A stretch of 64,000 nt of DNA, taken from the NCBI GenBank assembly GCA_012861695.1, contig JAAOOA010000086.1, positions 4,485,293-4,549,292 on the forward strand, in the 5' to 3' direction. Made by a program: the position numbers and the translations under genes. Origin of the DNA: Trematomus loennbergii (lineage: Eukaryota > Chordata > Actinopteri > Perciformes > Nototheniidae). Below are positions 23,991 to 35,420 of this stretch, in pieces. The notes below the pieces were generated by a model that was not told the origin of the DNA, did no database searches, and saw only the letters and a program-made list of their open reading frames with translations. Every line of letters begins with the position of its first letter. Position 1 is the stretch's first letter.

Positions 23991-24349
23991 GGGAGTTTAG
24001 CCTTTGCATACCATTTACATGCACACAAACCTATACAACACAGATCCTCAATTCCTTTCTTTGCAGAAAAAGAATAAAATACAAACATTTTCTGTCGTCC
24101 ACTTATTTTCTTCATATTCAGAAATCCAGAAAGGACCTGAGGGAACTATTGACTTTCTCCGTTGCTTTGTTGAGGTTACAACAGTGTCCTGTTGTCATGC
24201 CAACACATATCAACAGGTTGATGTTATCACTTGCTTACGATAAACCAGTGAGGTTTCGTCTGATCTTGATCATGTATTTATTGTAATCCGAAAAATAGAC
24301 AAATAGAGGCGCAAGAGACAAAAGATACAGATACCAGTCATTGTTTTGC

Positions 24350-24541
24350 AAGTCCGAGTCAAGTCTCAAGTCTTTGCGCTCAAGTCCGAGTCAAGTCTCA
24401 AGTCTTTGCGATCAAGTCCGAGTCAAGTCTCAAGTCTTTGCGCTCAAGTCCGAGTCAAGTCTCAAGTCTTTGCGCTCAAGTCCGAGTCAAGTCTCAAGTC
24501 TTTGCGATCAAGTCCAAGTCAAGTCTCAAGTCAGGATGGGC
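24350..24541. repeat. 32-bp minisatellite, six units
   Basis: AAGTCCGAGTCAAGTCTCAAG plus TCTTTGCG(C/A)TC repeats with unit starts at 24350, 24382, 24414, 24446, 24478 and 24510. The period is exactly 32 bp and the units are nearly identical. The unit itself is built of AAGTC sub-repeats. Because 32 is not a multiple of three, the open frames over it are artefacts. Related GACTCGGACTCG motifs occur near 54040-54080. Confidence 0.92.
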
Positions 24542-24595
24542 AAGTTCAAGTCAAGTCCAAGTCCTAAACTTTGACAAAATGAATCTTAACAAGTC

Positions 24596-26080
24596 CAGTG
24601 TTTCCCCTATATAAATAGTGGCGGCGCAGCGCCGCTGCTGAAATATGCGCGCCGCTTACTTTAAAAAATGTTTTTTAAATAATAATAAGTGGCGACCCTT
24701 TTTCATTTTTGATTGTTTGTTACTGTATGTGGATTTGTAGTATTTGTGTTACTGTATGTTCAATAAGGTGTTTTTGCTAAATCTTGAGACATTGCCACTG
24801 TATGTACTGGCAGGGCCGATTTTTGGCATAGGGGCGCCAGATCTGGGGGCGCTGCACTGGTAGCTCTGGGAGGGGAAAAAACATTTTTGACCGTTGGCGC
24901 TCATCCTCATTTTGGCCTTGATGTAACAACATTCATAATTAAGTAAATGTAACACCCTTTTCACCCGGTTACACTTTCTGTAAGTGATGAAAGTGGGGGA
25001 TGTTGGCTTATCAGGCGCCCGCAGCTCACAGCCAAAGTGCGAGCGTGGGAGCGTGGGAGCGAGAGAGCGAGCGAGGAAGAGAGAGAGAGGGCGCACCGGT
25101 ACCGGCGCTGTTGTTATTAGAATCTGGTGCTGGCTGCGCTAACGGATATAAGAAGTAGATGTTTCTACAACCAGGGTGGAGGAGAGCTCTCCTGTCAGGC
25201 TGAGAGGCTCAGTGAGGTAAAGGACTCTCTGTGTTTAGATAGTTCACTTTAGTCTCAGTCATCTCAGTGGGTCTCAAACAAATATGTGTTTACAAATTAT
25301 GTAAACACATATTTCCAAGGCACTCCTTTATAATTATTAGGATAAATAAAAACAGGTTTGAAATCATTCCAATGTATACTATAGGACAGTAAACCAAAAA
25401 TATCGTTTAAAGTTGGAGAGATACAAAAATATGCATAAATAAATAAATGTTAACTGGTAAAATAAGATATAAATTAACAACAAAAATAAAATAAGTTACA
25501 TTTATTTGTTATTGGCTATGGTAGGTTATTGGTTATGTTCACATACTTATTGATTATTAAAATGTGAACCGATCTTTTTCATATGGGTGTTTTAGAGTTG
25601 TACCCCCTAGATCAGGTCTCTAGTAATTGTGTGCTCAAAGTGCACCAGATTGAAGCATTTTACTTTAAAATGTTCAAAAAAATCTTCCCGGGGGGGCATA
25701 CCACCGGACCCCCCTAGAGGATGTGATATCAACCCCCGAATTAGAACATGTTCATACAATACTGAATACATTTGAAGCCATTTTGACGTCTATTACCTAT
25801 GTCAATAAGTTTCTGTTTTTGTAGTGTATTTGTCTTTTGTAGAGATTTTTCATTTATTCTTTATATATAAAATCTCGTCGAGGGCAGCAAATTGTCAAGA
25901 ACCGGCCCTGGTACTAGGCCTCAAGAGCCTTTCTTGTGCTGGCAGACACATAGAAACAAATTGGCGGGGCGCACTTCACACGCGCACACACAAGAAAATT
26001 CCACGCGCTCCGTGCTCACATTATGCTGAGCCCACGTGCCTTAGCACCGCTGCTATGACTCCATCCTAGGGGAAACACTG
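24596..26080. mobile_element. hAT-like element with CAGTGTTTCCCCTA termini, nested host
   Basis: The left end CAGTGTTTCCCCTA is mirrored exactly by TAGGGGAAACACTG ending at 26080. AAGTC is repeated on both sides (24591-24595 and 26081-26085), though a full 8-bp duplication is not preserved. CAGTGTTTCCCC is a terminus I associate with fish hAT elements. About 385 bp is its own sequence; the rest is the nested element at 24811-25910. No transposase is left. Confidence 0.72.
24811..25910 (+). mobile_element. hAT-like element with CAGGGCCG termini, copy 1
   Basis: It starts CAGGGCCGAT and ends ACCGGCCCTG. The flanks TGTACTGG and GTACTAGG are a decayed 8-bp target duplication with a one-base indel. 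It matches the copy at 38236-39694 over most of its length, including GGCGCCAGATCTGGG near the left and CAAATTGTC near the right. The two differ at 25676-25850, where this copy carries a segment related to 41801-41920. It is noncoding and nested within the CAGTGTTTCCCC element. Confidence 0.8.
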
Positions 26081-26085
26081 AAGTC

Positions 26086-26789
26086 ATTATGTGCTTTTCA
26101 CCAAATGTAATGACATCGATCAACAGAATAATACTTAATAATCAAACTGCTCTTTATTAGTCACATTAATAATTTAATAATCCATTTTCTCTCTGCCGTT
26201 AAAGTAACGTGTTTTTTTCTATTTTAAGAGGGATCAGTAAGGTTAGGCTACCGTGACGGTTTGATTCAGAAGGAGTTTAATGTGTAAGATCCCTGATGTT
26301 GAGGTGACCAGAATGTTTATTTCCACTGTGTACAACATGTTATAAGGGACCCACAATCTATCTTTATGCAAGGGATAATGTGACTCGAGTCCACACTTCT
26401 GACAGACACTATCAGATAGTCTGAAATCTATCTCCATCCAAACACAAAGAAAACACCTGTGAGTAATGCAACACACTCATTCGATGATGAACATGAACTG
26501 AATATGAAAATATAGTAAAATCACTGAGCTTCACTTCTTCCAGCTCATTTGACCTGGTGAATAGAATCTGATGCAGTGTTGGTTCAAGTTAACCGGTTCA
26601 CCTGTGAATGATGAGAGACGTCTGTTGCTAACGTCACTGTTGACATGTTGTGTTTGTTAGATACAGAGACTTTTTTCAAACTGAAAAGACATCCTTAAAT
26701 ATTATTCAAACAATTACTCTGCTTTAAATGAAAAGTTCAGCATGTACAGAACATTCACTTTCTTGAGTCAGACCACAAGATTGATAGAT
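26086..26789. other. Unique noncoding DNA
   Basis: AT-rich interval with no recognised gene or repeat end. Confidence 0.4.
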
Positions 26790-27060
26790 CTTTATGGTCT
26801 GTTTGCTAATGCTAAAGCTACAGCGAGCTGTGGATTAGCTTAGGACAAAGACTGGAAACAGTTAGCCTGGGATTGTGCAAAGGAAACAAAATGTAAATAT
26901 CCCTTTTAACAACGTTATATTTATTTTAATTTAATCTGTACAAAAATGGTAGTGTAAAAATTATGAATTTCAGTTTACAGGGGTCTATGTTCCGGACTTT
27001 TTTTTTTTGGTAACTTCATGGAGTCTTTTTTCCAATGCAAGATCTCCAGCATCAGATATT
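26790..27060 (+). repeat. Palindromic teleost repeat, partial copy
   Basis: GCTACAGCGAGCTG, AAAGACTGGAAACAGTTAGCC and the following TTTAATCTGTACAAAAATGG and GGGGTCTATGTTCCGGAC blocks keep the order of the family seen at 1651. The right arm is not found. Confidence 0.65.
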
Positions 27061-28377
27061 AAAGGTTTGAAATTGGGATTTCTTTAAACTCTTTCATAAC
27101 AATGTTTAATTAAATGCTATCATTACAACACATTGTTATTGTGGTATTGTGTATATTCAGATTTTGGGATATAAGTTTATTGATATATACTTGCACACCC
27201 ATTCTTCCTGACTGTTCACATATTGCTCAGAAGAAACCTCTCCTGCTGAATGAATCTCTGTGATATGATTAAAAGCTCCTGAACTGCCACTTCAAATAAC
27301 CGCGAGTTGAACTGGAGTTAGTTAGTTGTCAGGTTATATATAACAGGTTCAAACTAATGGGAAACCGTCTAGAATTCCTCATAATTATCTGTTGTAAAAA
27401 CAACTACAAACCAAATCACATGCGGGTCTATTAAATATTGATGCTTGGAGAAACAATATTTTCACCCGACAGCGTCTTTATGTCTGTGTACTGTTATCGT
27501 TGGACGACAGGAGGAATCAGCAAATCCCTTTTAGCACCTGCTGAAAGAGTTTCAGGCCACTCCATTTAGAAATGTGTTATTTTAAATGTCCATGCAGGCA
27601 GATCCTTACAAACAGCGTTATCCACATTCTTCATCTTGGCCTGATGCTGGTGTCACCGGCAGCACCCCCCGACCCTCCCTCTTACTTCTGGGGAAGCCTG
27701 GTTAAGCATGAAATATTTTGGCAAAGTGCTGGTGACACCGCCTGTTTAGAAGGAGCCTGCCTCTCTTCTAATTCCTGAGCCGTCCCTCAGAGATGCCGGG
27801 CAACAACACCACGGATCAAAGCTGGGCCCCCGGGGTCACAGAGTTCAGGCCCCTGGTGGGCTGATTAACGCCATCAAAAACGCAGCGGAAACAATGGCTA
27901 TACAAATGCTATAAACTTTACGGTTTGTTGCTCACTGAGCGCACCATGAAATATATCCTTGAGTTGCCGAGGCGATCAGAAAAGGACTGATGGTATGCAA
28001 TGTATCTTCTGCTGAATATGAGGTCAGCCAGTCAGCTCAAATGTGGGGAAACAGCCCCTTCTCTGCCCTGTCACGCTAATCCCCTAGCCATGAGCCTGCA
28101 GCACCCCGCCGCCTGACACATGCACGCCTCAAAACAAACTTAACTGCTCCATTACCTCGCCGCCACAGGCCGCGGGCGTCGACAGACAGCTTCTCACTGC
28201 GCTAATCCTGCTGTGGGTTCAGGGAGATGAGGGGGTAAATGAGTGGAGGGGCGTGGGGGGGAGGTTTAGAGAGAAAGACGTTAAAGGCACCAGTGATGCC
28301 CAGAGGGAGCGGGAGGCCTGACGCCACAAAGCATCTTACAAGTTTTACGCTTAGATTATTATATAATTAGAGTCTTA
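27061..28377. other. Unique DNA, GC-rich from 27570; possible conserved noncoding region
   Basis: No exon or repeat is recognised. 27570-28260 is clearly richer in GC than its flanks, lacks repeats and has a uniform look. That would suit a conserved noncoding element or regulatory DNA. This is inference only, because conservation cannot be tested here. Confidence 0.35.
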
Positions 28378-28538
28378 TGCTGCGTTCACACCGGACGCGA
28401 TGCGAATATTCCCTTCACTCTAATCGCATCGCTCTAAACATGAAGGAGCGAATTTGCGTCTGTCCGCGTCTCTGCATTGACTTTACTTGTAATCGCGCCG
28501 CCCCCAAAAATCGCATCGCGTCCGGTCTGAACGCAGCA
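28378..28538. mobile_element. 161-bp MITE with long inverted termini
   Basis: TGCTGCGTTCACACCGGACG continuing to CGATGCGA is mirrored by TCGCATCGCG...AACGCAGCA with one mismatch, giving arms of about 28 bp. TTA borders both ends, as in PIF/Harbinger elements. TTAGAGTC also occurs just left (28366-28373) and just right (28539-28546), which would instead suit an 8-bp hAT duplication. The superfamily is left open. Confidence 0.85.
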
Positions 28539-28546
28539 TTAGAGTC

Positions 28547-31500
28547 ACCTTTAAAAACAGCTCTCTAAAGTGGGTTTCAAAACCTTCATCAGAAAACATT
28601 TAGAAACCATGCTCAATATGATGCAGGTGCAACATAATGTGTAAACTGATGTGAAAACCATCAACTCTGAGTAGAAACAAAACATAAGTAATGATGACGT
28701 ATCAGTGTGGAAAAGAAGTAAACAATGCCCTGGGTTGGCGCGAGCAGTAGACTTGAAATGTGATGATTGTTGACAGGTGACAGCAGTCATCAAGATGTAA
28801 TTAGTGCCTTGTGGTTGTATTCCTCAACCAACCAGTCAAGTTGCAGTTCACACCATATCTGTCTAAAATGTCATCACTTCTTCATTTCATCCAACTAGAC
28901 ATTTGTGTGAAATTGTCATACAGATGAATTATTGAGTTATTGATTTGTGTTCTAATCAGATAACCCTTAAGTGACGTTTGTGCCCATTTGAAGAAATGTC
29001 CTCCTTTCTAGATATATAGCGTTCATGAGAACGTTTTGACAGACAACCCAAAAAAAAATGTGCACAGTACACAAATGACCCGGACTTTTGGACTGGCCAC
29101 AGTGTGAAACTCAGCAATGTAGAAAGCACCATTACTACAGCTTTAGGAAATCATACTGGTCAGCATTCAGCCTGATCAAAACGTATGATATTTAACAGAA
29201 GCAGGATTACAGTCCACTCAATATACTGTACCTCCCATTACTGAGCCAAAAGAAAAGTTGGCGGAACGAAGAGAACCAGGAGGAGGAGGAGGAGGAGGAG
29301 GAGGAGGAGGAGGAGGAGGAGAAGGAGAAGGAGAAGGAGATGCCATTAAACAACAGGAACTGTGGCTGTGATGCCCGGTAACGACTGGCTGACTGACTGG
29401 AACTCTGTCACATAAACAGACAGAAAGTGAGGACAGGACCAATGGGAAACTTGTGGGGTCTGTGGAGTGCAGGTGGCACCTGGGAACATTCATTCACCAC
29501 CACAGTGTGAACACAGCATGCCCTTCCTCACACTGCCGCCTCTCTCAGCATCATCCTAATGCGTCCGAGTTGTTTGTTCCCCGTTACAGCTGACAGACCT
29601 CCTGCAGCTCTGAAAACTTTCCATGAACTCTTTCGTTCAGGTTCCGTGAAATCAGCTGGAAAACGTGGTTAGGTTTGCTTGTAACTCTTTTAAAGTTTCA
29701 CGTGAAGCATTGTGAACATTTTATGCTTCAGCTTCAGTCCCAAAACGCCCCTCTGGAATATTTTCCACATTGCAGGTGGACGTAATGACAGAGATGTTTT
29801 CCATATTCTAGGACTCCACCTCCTGGGTGGCATCTGGAGAGCTGAACAAAAGACAGAGTTGTACAAGTCATCCTGCCATCTAAAGTTTAGCACGCAGGTA
29901 AGTCAGACCCACGATGATGTGACGAAGAAGTCGCACAGAGACTTGCGTGATATCAGGGGCGCCACGGTCCCCTTAGGGAAGATTACATGTACAGTCTGTA
30001 TGCTTGCAGGCACCTGCTAAGGATTTTGGAAAAATAAATTCCTCACATTCATGTTCTGTGTGCTCCGCAGTGACCCCTCGGTTCACACACCAGCATTCCT
30101 GAGGTACTGGAGGAAGGAACGATAATTTCTTTCCAGCTTCACTAATGCAACAAGCCACAGCCTTTGTCCTGCACACATTCCTCTCACACATGGAGCACAT
30201 TTGGCTGAACGATGGCCTGACAGCTGATCTTTAGCTGATGATGTTTTGGAGCCACAGGCGAGCGTTGCATGAGAAGAGGCAGGTTGATACACTGTCAACA
30301 TTCTGCAGCCACAAGCAGCGCAGTTGTGATGGAAAGAGATGAAATCAACTGAATCACGGTGCAGGACTCGCTTTGATCGGCTCCTTTGTCATTTGTAATA
30401 GGTACGCTCACATCCCATGGAAAGGTCAAGGTTTGAACCTGAGGAGCCTCACCATGTGGAGGCTGCAGAGTGTGCAGGGTGTCCTCAGTCCAAAAACATA
30501 CAGGTTAAGTGACCAAGACAAAATAAATGGCCAAGAGATTAGAATGTCAGTGTTTTGTGACCTTGACTCGCCCCCTGGTATGGGTTATAAGCCCCCTATG
30601 AACTTGCACAAAATAACTTGAATGGATGGAGAAGTATAACAGTAATAGTCACTTATAGTAAATCACTGTGCTGAAATATGTCTACATCAACTTCATGTAG
30701 AACATGGAATTAACTCAAAGCTTTCACGGTAAAGACTGCTAATGTTTGGCAGTAGAATATACATTTACTTTCAAAAGCCTGCTGGGAAATAGAAATTAGA
30801 TATTCATATAATAATTTTTAGGAAGTGCGTCGAAAATACAATCTTTTTCTGTGGCATCTTAGGTGAAAAGAGTCAGGTGTAAAGTAATGACCTTTACAAA
30901 CAAAAGGGAGGGAAAAGCCTGCACTGGCTCCTCGGATGGTCCTCTTTCCAGAGTTGGGAAGTAACCTTTTAAGTTTTTAGTGGGTTAAAGAGCTAAAAGT
31001 TGTAAAGTAAGATTGACGCTACAATAGGAAAAAAAGGGAGAACAAAAGAGCAAAGGAACGGATCAGATTAGCATGGAATACCCTACATGCATATGCACTA
31101 TAGATCATTGGTCAGTGACACCTCTGTAACATTGTATCGAGCTCACATAGCCCTCCTACATACACATGTGATGCCGAATGAATGCATTCAAATGGATATG
31201 CTATCTGTATTAATAACCTGATGACTGATAATGCATTGAGGAAATGTTTTGTTGAGCGGGCAGCACTACCTGGCCAAATGCATTTACTTTAACAGAGAAA
31301 CTGACTGGGGTTTCACGATATGGCAGAAAATAACTAATTGCGAATATTTTGAAGGAAATTGCAATATGATATTGTGATATTAGAGAGAATGATCCTTTTT
31401 GAAACAATCACATAATCATTGTAGAATATGCTAAAATGATCATGGTGTGGTTTCATTGCGTAAAGTGTGATTTGGATATTCCACTAGTCCATATTGCAAT

Positions 31501-33625
31501 TTTAGGGTATTTATCAAAACGTATTAAAACTGGAAAGATGTGATAGATTTGCATTAACTACAAGGAACCAGTGTTTCTAGATAGTACTGGATTAGCGCTA
31601 TAGTCAATGAAATCGCGTCATATTTAAAAAATCAGCCACAGACAGTGAGGGTTGTTTCCATGCTTGTCAGCATTTGCATGACTGAGTTGCCATGTTCGCA
31701 GAGATCATGCGACATTTCTGAGTGGTCAGATCACTGTTTGTTTAGGGCTGGGATGTCTGTGTGTAGCTGCAGGAGGTCTGCGCTGCTGTCGGCCAGACCA
31801 GAGAGGCCCCACCTGGAAGTACTTCTGCGGGGTCAAAGGTCCCTGCTATTGAACCTGAGTGACAACTCCTATAGGTAAACACAAAACACTGAGTGTAATG
31901 AGAGAAACGTTGGGTTCACAGGAACAAAAGGAAAATGTAGTCTTTCCTTGTCACATTACTCTTTCAAACAGCTAGCTGTCGAAGACTTTTAAGACACAAA
32001 TGTGCTTCTTTTTAAAAAACTTTGATACATTCTACACTTTCAAAATAACAGATATTGCTTATATCAACGAGGACTCAGATTTGGTTTTCATCTTTAATCG
32101 AAAATGTAAAGTTGTGGAAAACCCCTCTTCAGTTTAAAGTAGAGCTGTCATCATTAACACATTAACGTTGCGATTTATCTGAAAACATTAACGTGTCAAA
32201 ACCACAACACAAATTAATCACCAAATTTGACCCAAACTTCTTCCGTAGTTCTAGCGCAGATGTTTAACATGAATTGCATGGTAAACATGAGAAGTCAAAG
32301 AAAGCGGAGGAATCAGCACAAGAGAATTGCACTGACTGGAGATCAGCAGTGAACCATCCCTACCTCAATGTAATAGCACAACCGCACTCAGTTGCTTTCC
32401 GTGTGGTAAAAACGGAGGAAAGACATTTGCCGAACCATGTCTCGAAGTTGCACAGAAGTGGGAGATAGAGACACCACGGTAGACACAGATAGTGCTCGCA
32501 GCATGGGCTTCACTTTGTTAGAAAAAGTGTTGGGGACACTTTTTTCAGATTGAAAAAAAACGACTGCATCAAGCACCTCTCCGCAAACAATACATACATA
32601 TGCTTACAATACTTGTTTTGACAACTAGTGCAGTTACTTTGCTGCTGCAAAGATATTTTCTTTATTCAATCATACCCAATATGAAATGTGTTGCAGGTCC
32701 AAAGTGCACCACTTGGGTTACCAGAAATAAAATCAGTCCTCCAGAGTGTTCATGTTCTCTTGTACAAATCAACTCTCAAAGTGTACAATTCTTTGTGCGT
32801 GCTATTTTCAGAACGTTTTTAACAAATGATCCAAATGCAAAGTGGTGGGGAAAAAATTGGCAATTTCCAAAAGTGTCTGGGACATGTCCCCAGCGTCCCC
32901 CGGTATAAATATGAAATATTGCATGAATATTGCAAAGTGGAATCCTATTGAAAGGTTATTTTAACCCAGGAATCCTCACTGGGGCCAGGTATGATACTAT
33001 AAATAAATTGTCTGCCTCCTTTTAAACTACAATGAGACTTTCCATTAGGAGAACATTGCATTTTGAACATTGTGACAATATGATTGATGTTTTTTCTTTT
33101 ACTAGAATTGAAACAATCGAGGTATCAATTACAGGCCAAACCTTCTCGTTTCTTTTCTGACCTCGATGCAACCCAATTGTTATACACAATAATAGGAAGC
33201 ATTTAAAAACTTTGATTATCAGGAGAGGCATCTCCTCAGACATTGTTTATCCTGAGGGTAGGAGCACAAAACTGACAGCTACAGGAAGGCTTCTGCAGGG
33301 GAGGTTCCATCGCATGAGCGGAGAAGAATAGATGTCACTTTGTTAGTCAGGGTGGAGGATACCGGCTGACATCAGTATTAAAAATTCCCCGATCAAATTT
33401 GAGGATGCCAACGAGTCCAGAACAATATGATGCCCGAGGAGGTGGAGGAAAGCCAGAAAGAATATCAGCATGGTTTCTTCCTCAACAACAAAAGAGAGCA
33501 TTCCCGCACTCTCTTATCGTCGGTTGGAGGTGATAAGATTTCAAGAATAAATCCTTTCAATTTTCCAAACAAAAAGAGACAGATAACACTTCAGGACCTG
33601 TGTCAAGTTTACATAATAACAAGCC
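28547..33625. other. Mostly unique noncoding DNA with minor repeat remnants
   Basis: No gene is called over these 5 kb. Landmarks are a purine-rich (AGG)n tract at 29277-29340, an exon-like block at 29812-29897 with TTCTAG and GTAAGT flanks, and hAT-like remnants at 31310-31400 (TTTCACGATATGGC) and 32140-32215 (AGAGCTGTCA, ATTAACG). GTGTCTGGGACATGTCCCC near 32870 recalls a motif near 42320. The longest frames are about 100 codons and unrecognised. Confidence 0.4.
29277..29340. repeat. (AGG)n / (GAAGGA)n microsatellite
   Basis: AGG triplets run to about 29321 and then change to GAAGGA units. The minus-strand frame reads as polyproline, which is an artefact of the repeat. Confidence 0.95.
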
Positions 33626-33735
33626 TTGGGGAGTAACAGATTACATCGGGATTAAGTAAACAGGATAAAAAAAGAAATATATAATCAGATTACTGGTACG
33701 TTATTTAAATGTGTGGATTAGTAGCAGGATAACAA
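33626..33735. repeat. Dispersed repeat fragment rich in GATTAC motifs
   Basis: GGGGAGTAACAGATTACATC and AATCAGATTACTGG resemble a common fish repeat made of alternating GTAAC/GATTAC motifs. Similar sequence lies at about 35650-35850, beyond the inverted-arm element. The two may be halves of one copy split by that insertion. Confidence 0.4.
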
Positions 33736-34079
33736 TGTTAACCCTTTGATACACAAGCTATGCATACCCCTTCTAAGGGACAATATGGGTAAAAAATGAC
33801 CCGTATTGACTTACAATGTTATTTCATGCATACATATTTTTGGAAATCAATTTTTTTAATCATTTAATATTCCAAGTATTCATTAAATATCTTGTTTTGG
33901 ATCACCACACATCATTATTTTCAATCAACCTTTCAAAATGTAGGAACTAAAACAGTTTCAGGTCAAAAATGACCCAGGTGTGCAAGTGTGATAACAATGA
34001 TAAACAAAACATATTATAATAATAATTCTGTTAAAAATAATTATTTTATCAGTGATTTCGACCAAAGAATACATTAGGC

Positions 34080-34664
34080 TGGGTGGTGTGTGTGTTTGGT
34101 CTTTTTAGCCCACATCTTTCCATTGCTCCTGTAATGTGCTTTTGGAGGTGGGGCGTGCCCTCCATGCACTCTTCATTCACTATATTGAATATAAGTTGCA
34201 CCCCCCCCCCCCCTTTGCAGCTATAACAGCTTCCACTCTTCCGGGAAGGCTTTCTACAAGATTTTGGAGTGTATCTGTGGGAATGTTTGCCATTCATTGA
34301 GAAGAGCATTAGTGAGGTCAGACACTGATGTTGGAAGAGAGGCTGGCTCTCCATAGTTCATCCCAAAGGTGTTCAGTGGGGTGGGGGTCTGGGCTCTGTG
34401 CGGGCCAGTCAACTTCTTTCCCACCAAACTCATCCAACCATGCCTGTATGGACCCTGCCTTTGTGGGCACAGTCATGCTGGAACAGAAAAAGGGCCTTCC
34501 CCAAACTGTTTCCACAAAGTTGGAAGCATAGAATTGTCCAAAATGCCATGAAGCTCCCGGCGCACAGTTTTGGTGCTGATATTATGCCAGAGCTGGAACT
34601 CTGCAGTTATTGAGTCAGCAAAGCTTTGGCCACTTTTACGCACTATGCCCCCTCCTAACGGCAA
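34080..34664 (-). pseudogene. Tc1/mariner-like transposase remnant
   Basis: Tc1-type transposases cut and paste DNA using a DD(34)E triad after an N-terminal helix-turn-helix. Here, on the minus strand, the segment ISTKTVRRELH (from the DNA-binding region) comes first. It is followed after a large internal deletion by LPTLWKQFGEGPF, then FQHDCA in another frame. The C-terminal hallmark is DWPAQSPDPHPTEHLWDEL, whose TEHLW glutamate is the third catalytic residue. The first catalytic aspartate region is deleted and at least two frameshifts separate the pieces. The downstream ESLPGRVEAVIAAKGG-like end is also damaged. It cannot make an active enzyme. It sits between the arms of the element at 33736-35420 and is probably an independent insertion. 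Confidence 0.85.
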
Positions 34665-34754
34665 TCGTTTACAAATAAAAGCTTCCTATAAAATTCCTTA
34701 GTGAATACATGCTTGGTCTAAATCACTGTAAAATAATTATTTATAACTAAATAA

Positions 34755-34939
34755 CTATTATATGTCACTTGTTAGACACTTTTATCCCAACATACTCAAT
34801 ACTGTGGCCAATCCCCACAGGAGCAATTTGAGGTGAAGTGTCTTGCCCAGGGACACAACGACATGCTGATAGCAGTGGGTTTGAACCTGTGACCACTGAT
34901 CCGAAAACCAACACACAACCCACTGCACCACACGCCTTA
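34755..34939 (-). mobile_element. tRNA-derived SINE, tail lost
   Basis: It has the same body as the copies at 22341 and 45606, including the B box GGTTCAAACCC and TGTCCCTGGGCAAGACACTT on the minus strand. The GGATA hairpin is broken (GTTGGGATAAAAGTGTC) and the (TGTAA)n tail is missing. No target duplication is clear. Confidence 0.8.
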
Positions 34940-35420
34940 CTTTAGTATGTCTTTTTTTCATTTGTATCACACTTGCACACATGGGTCATTTTTGACCCAT
35001 GTGTGCAAACCTGATGTAGAAATACAAAAATATTTTAGTTCATAAATTAAGAAAGGTAGAATGAAAATAATGATGTGTGGTGATCAAAATAAAGATATTT
35101 AATGAATACTTGGAATATGAAATGATTAAATTAATTCATTTCCAAAAATATAGCTAAGAAACACTCACCCATGCATCAAATAACATTGGAGGTCAATACG
35201 GGTCATTTTGACCCATGTTGTCCCTTAGAAGGGTAGTGATACAAAATGATTTTTATTCAAAAAGTAAGAAAGGAAATATGAAAGTAAGAATTTGAGATGA
35301 TTAAAAACAAGTTAATTGAGGAATACCGGGAATGCTGAATTATTAAAGTAATTCGTAGATAGATATTTACAATTAAAACTCACTCGGGTCACTTTGACCC
35401 ATGTTGTGTAAGGGTTAAGA

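Larger units (their letters stand above)
33736..35420. mobile_element. Inverted-arm element with GGGTCAAAAATGACCC motifs
   Basis: The arm at about 33750-33995 (TTCTAAGGGACAATATGGG ... CAGGTGTGCAAGTGTGATA) recurs in reverse complement at about 34966-35250. A third, more diverged arm runs to 35420, ending CATGTTGTGTAAGGGTTAA. The outer ends read TTAACCCTTTG and AAGGGTTAA. A 16-bp perfect stem (34973-34988 with 34993-35008) marks the inner edge of the right arm. Between the arms lie a Tc1-like fragment and a SINE. The superfamily is not assigned. Confidence 0.65.

Noticed and set aside
24341..24574. Repetitive Ser/Val/Lys frames over 24350-24541, and the idea of a CRISPR array
   Set aside because: The 32-bp unit is head-to-tail without spacers, so it is not a CRISPR, and the period is not a multiple of three, so no real repeat protein is encoded.
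29218..29493. Minus-strand frame with a polyproline stretch
   Set aside because: The polyproline comes from the (AGG)n microsatellite; flanking residues show no domain and no splice context.
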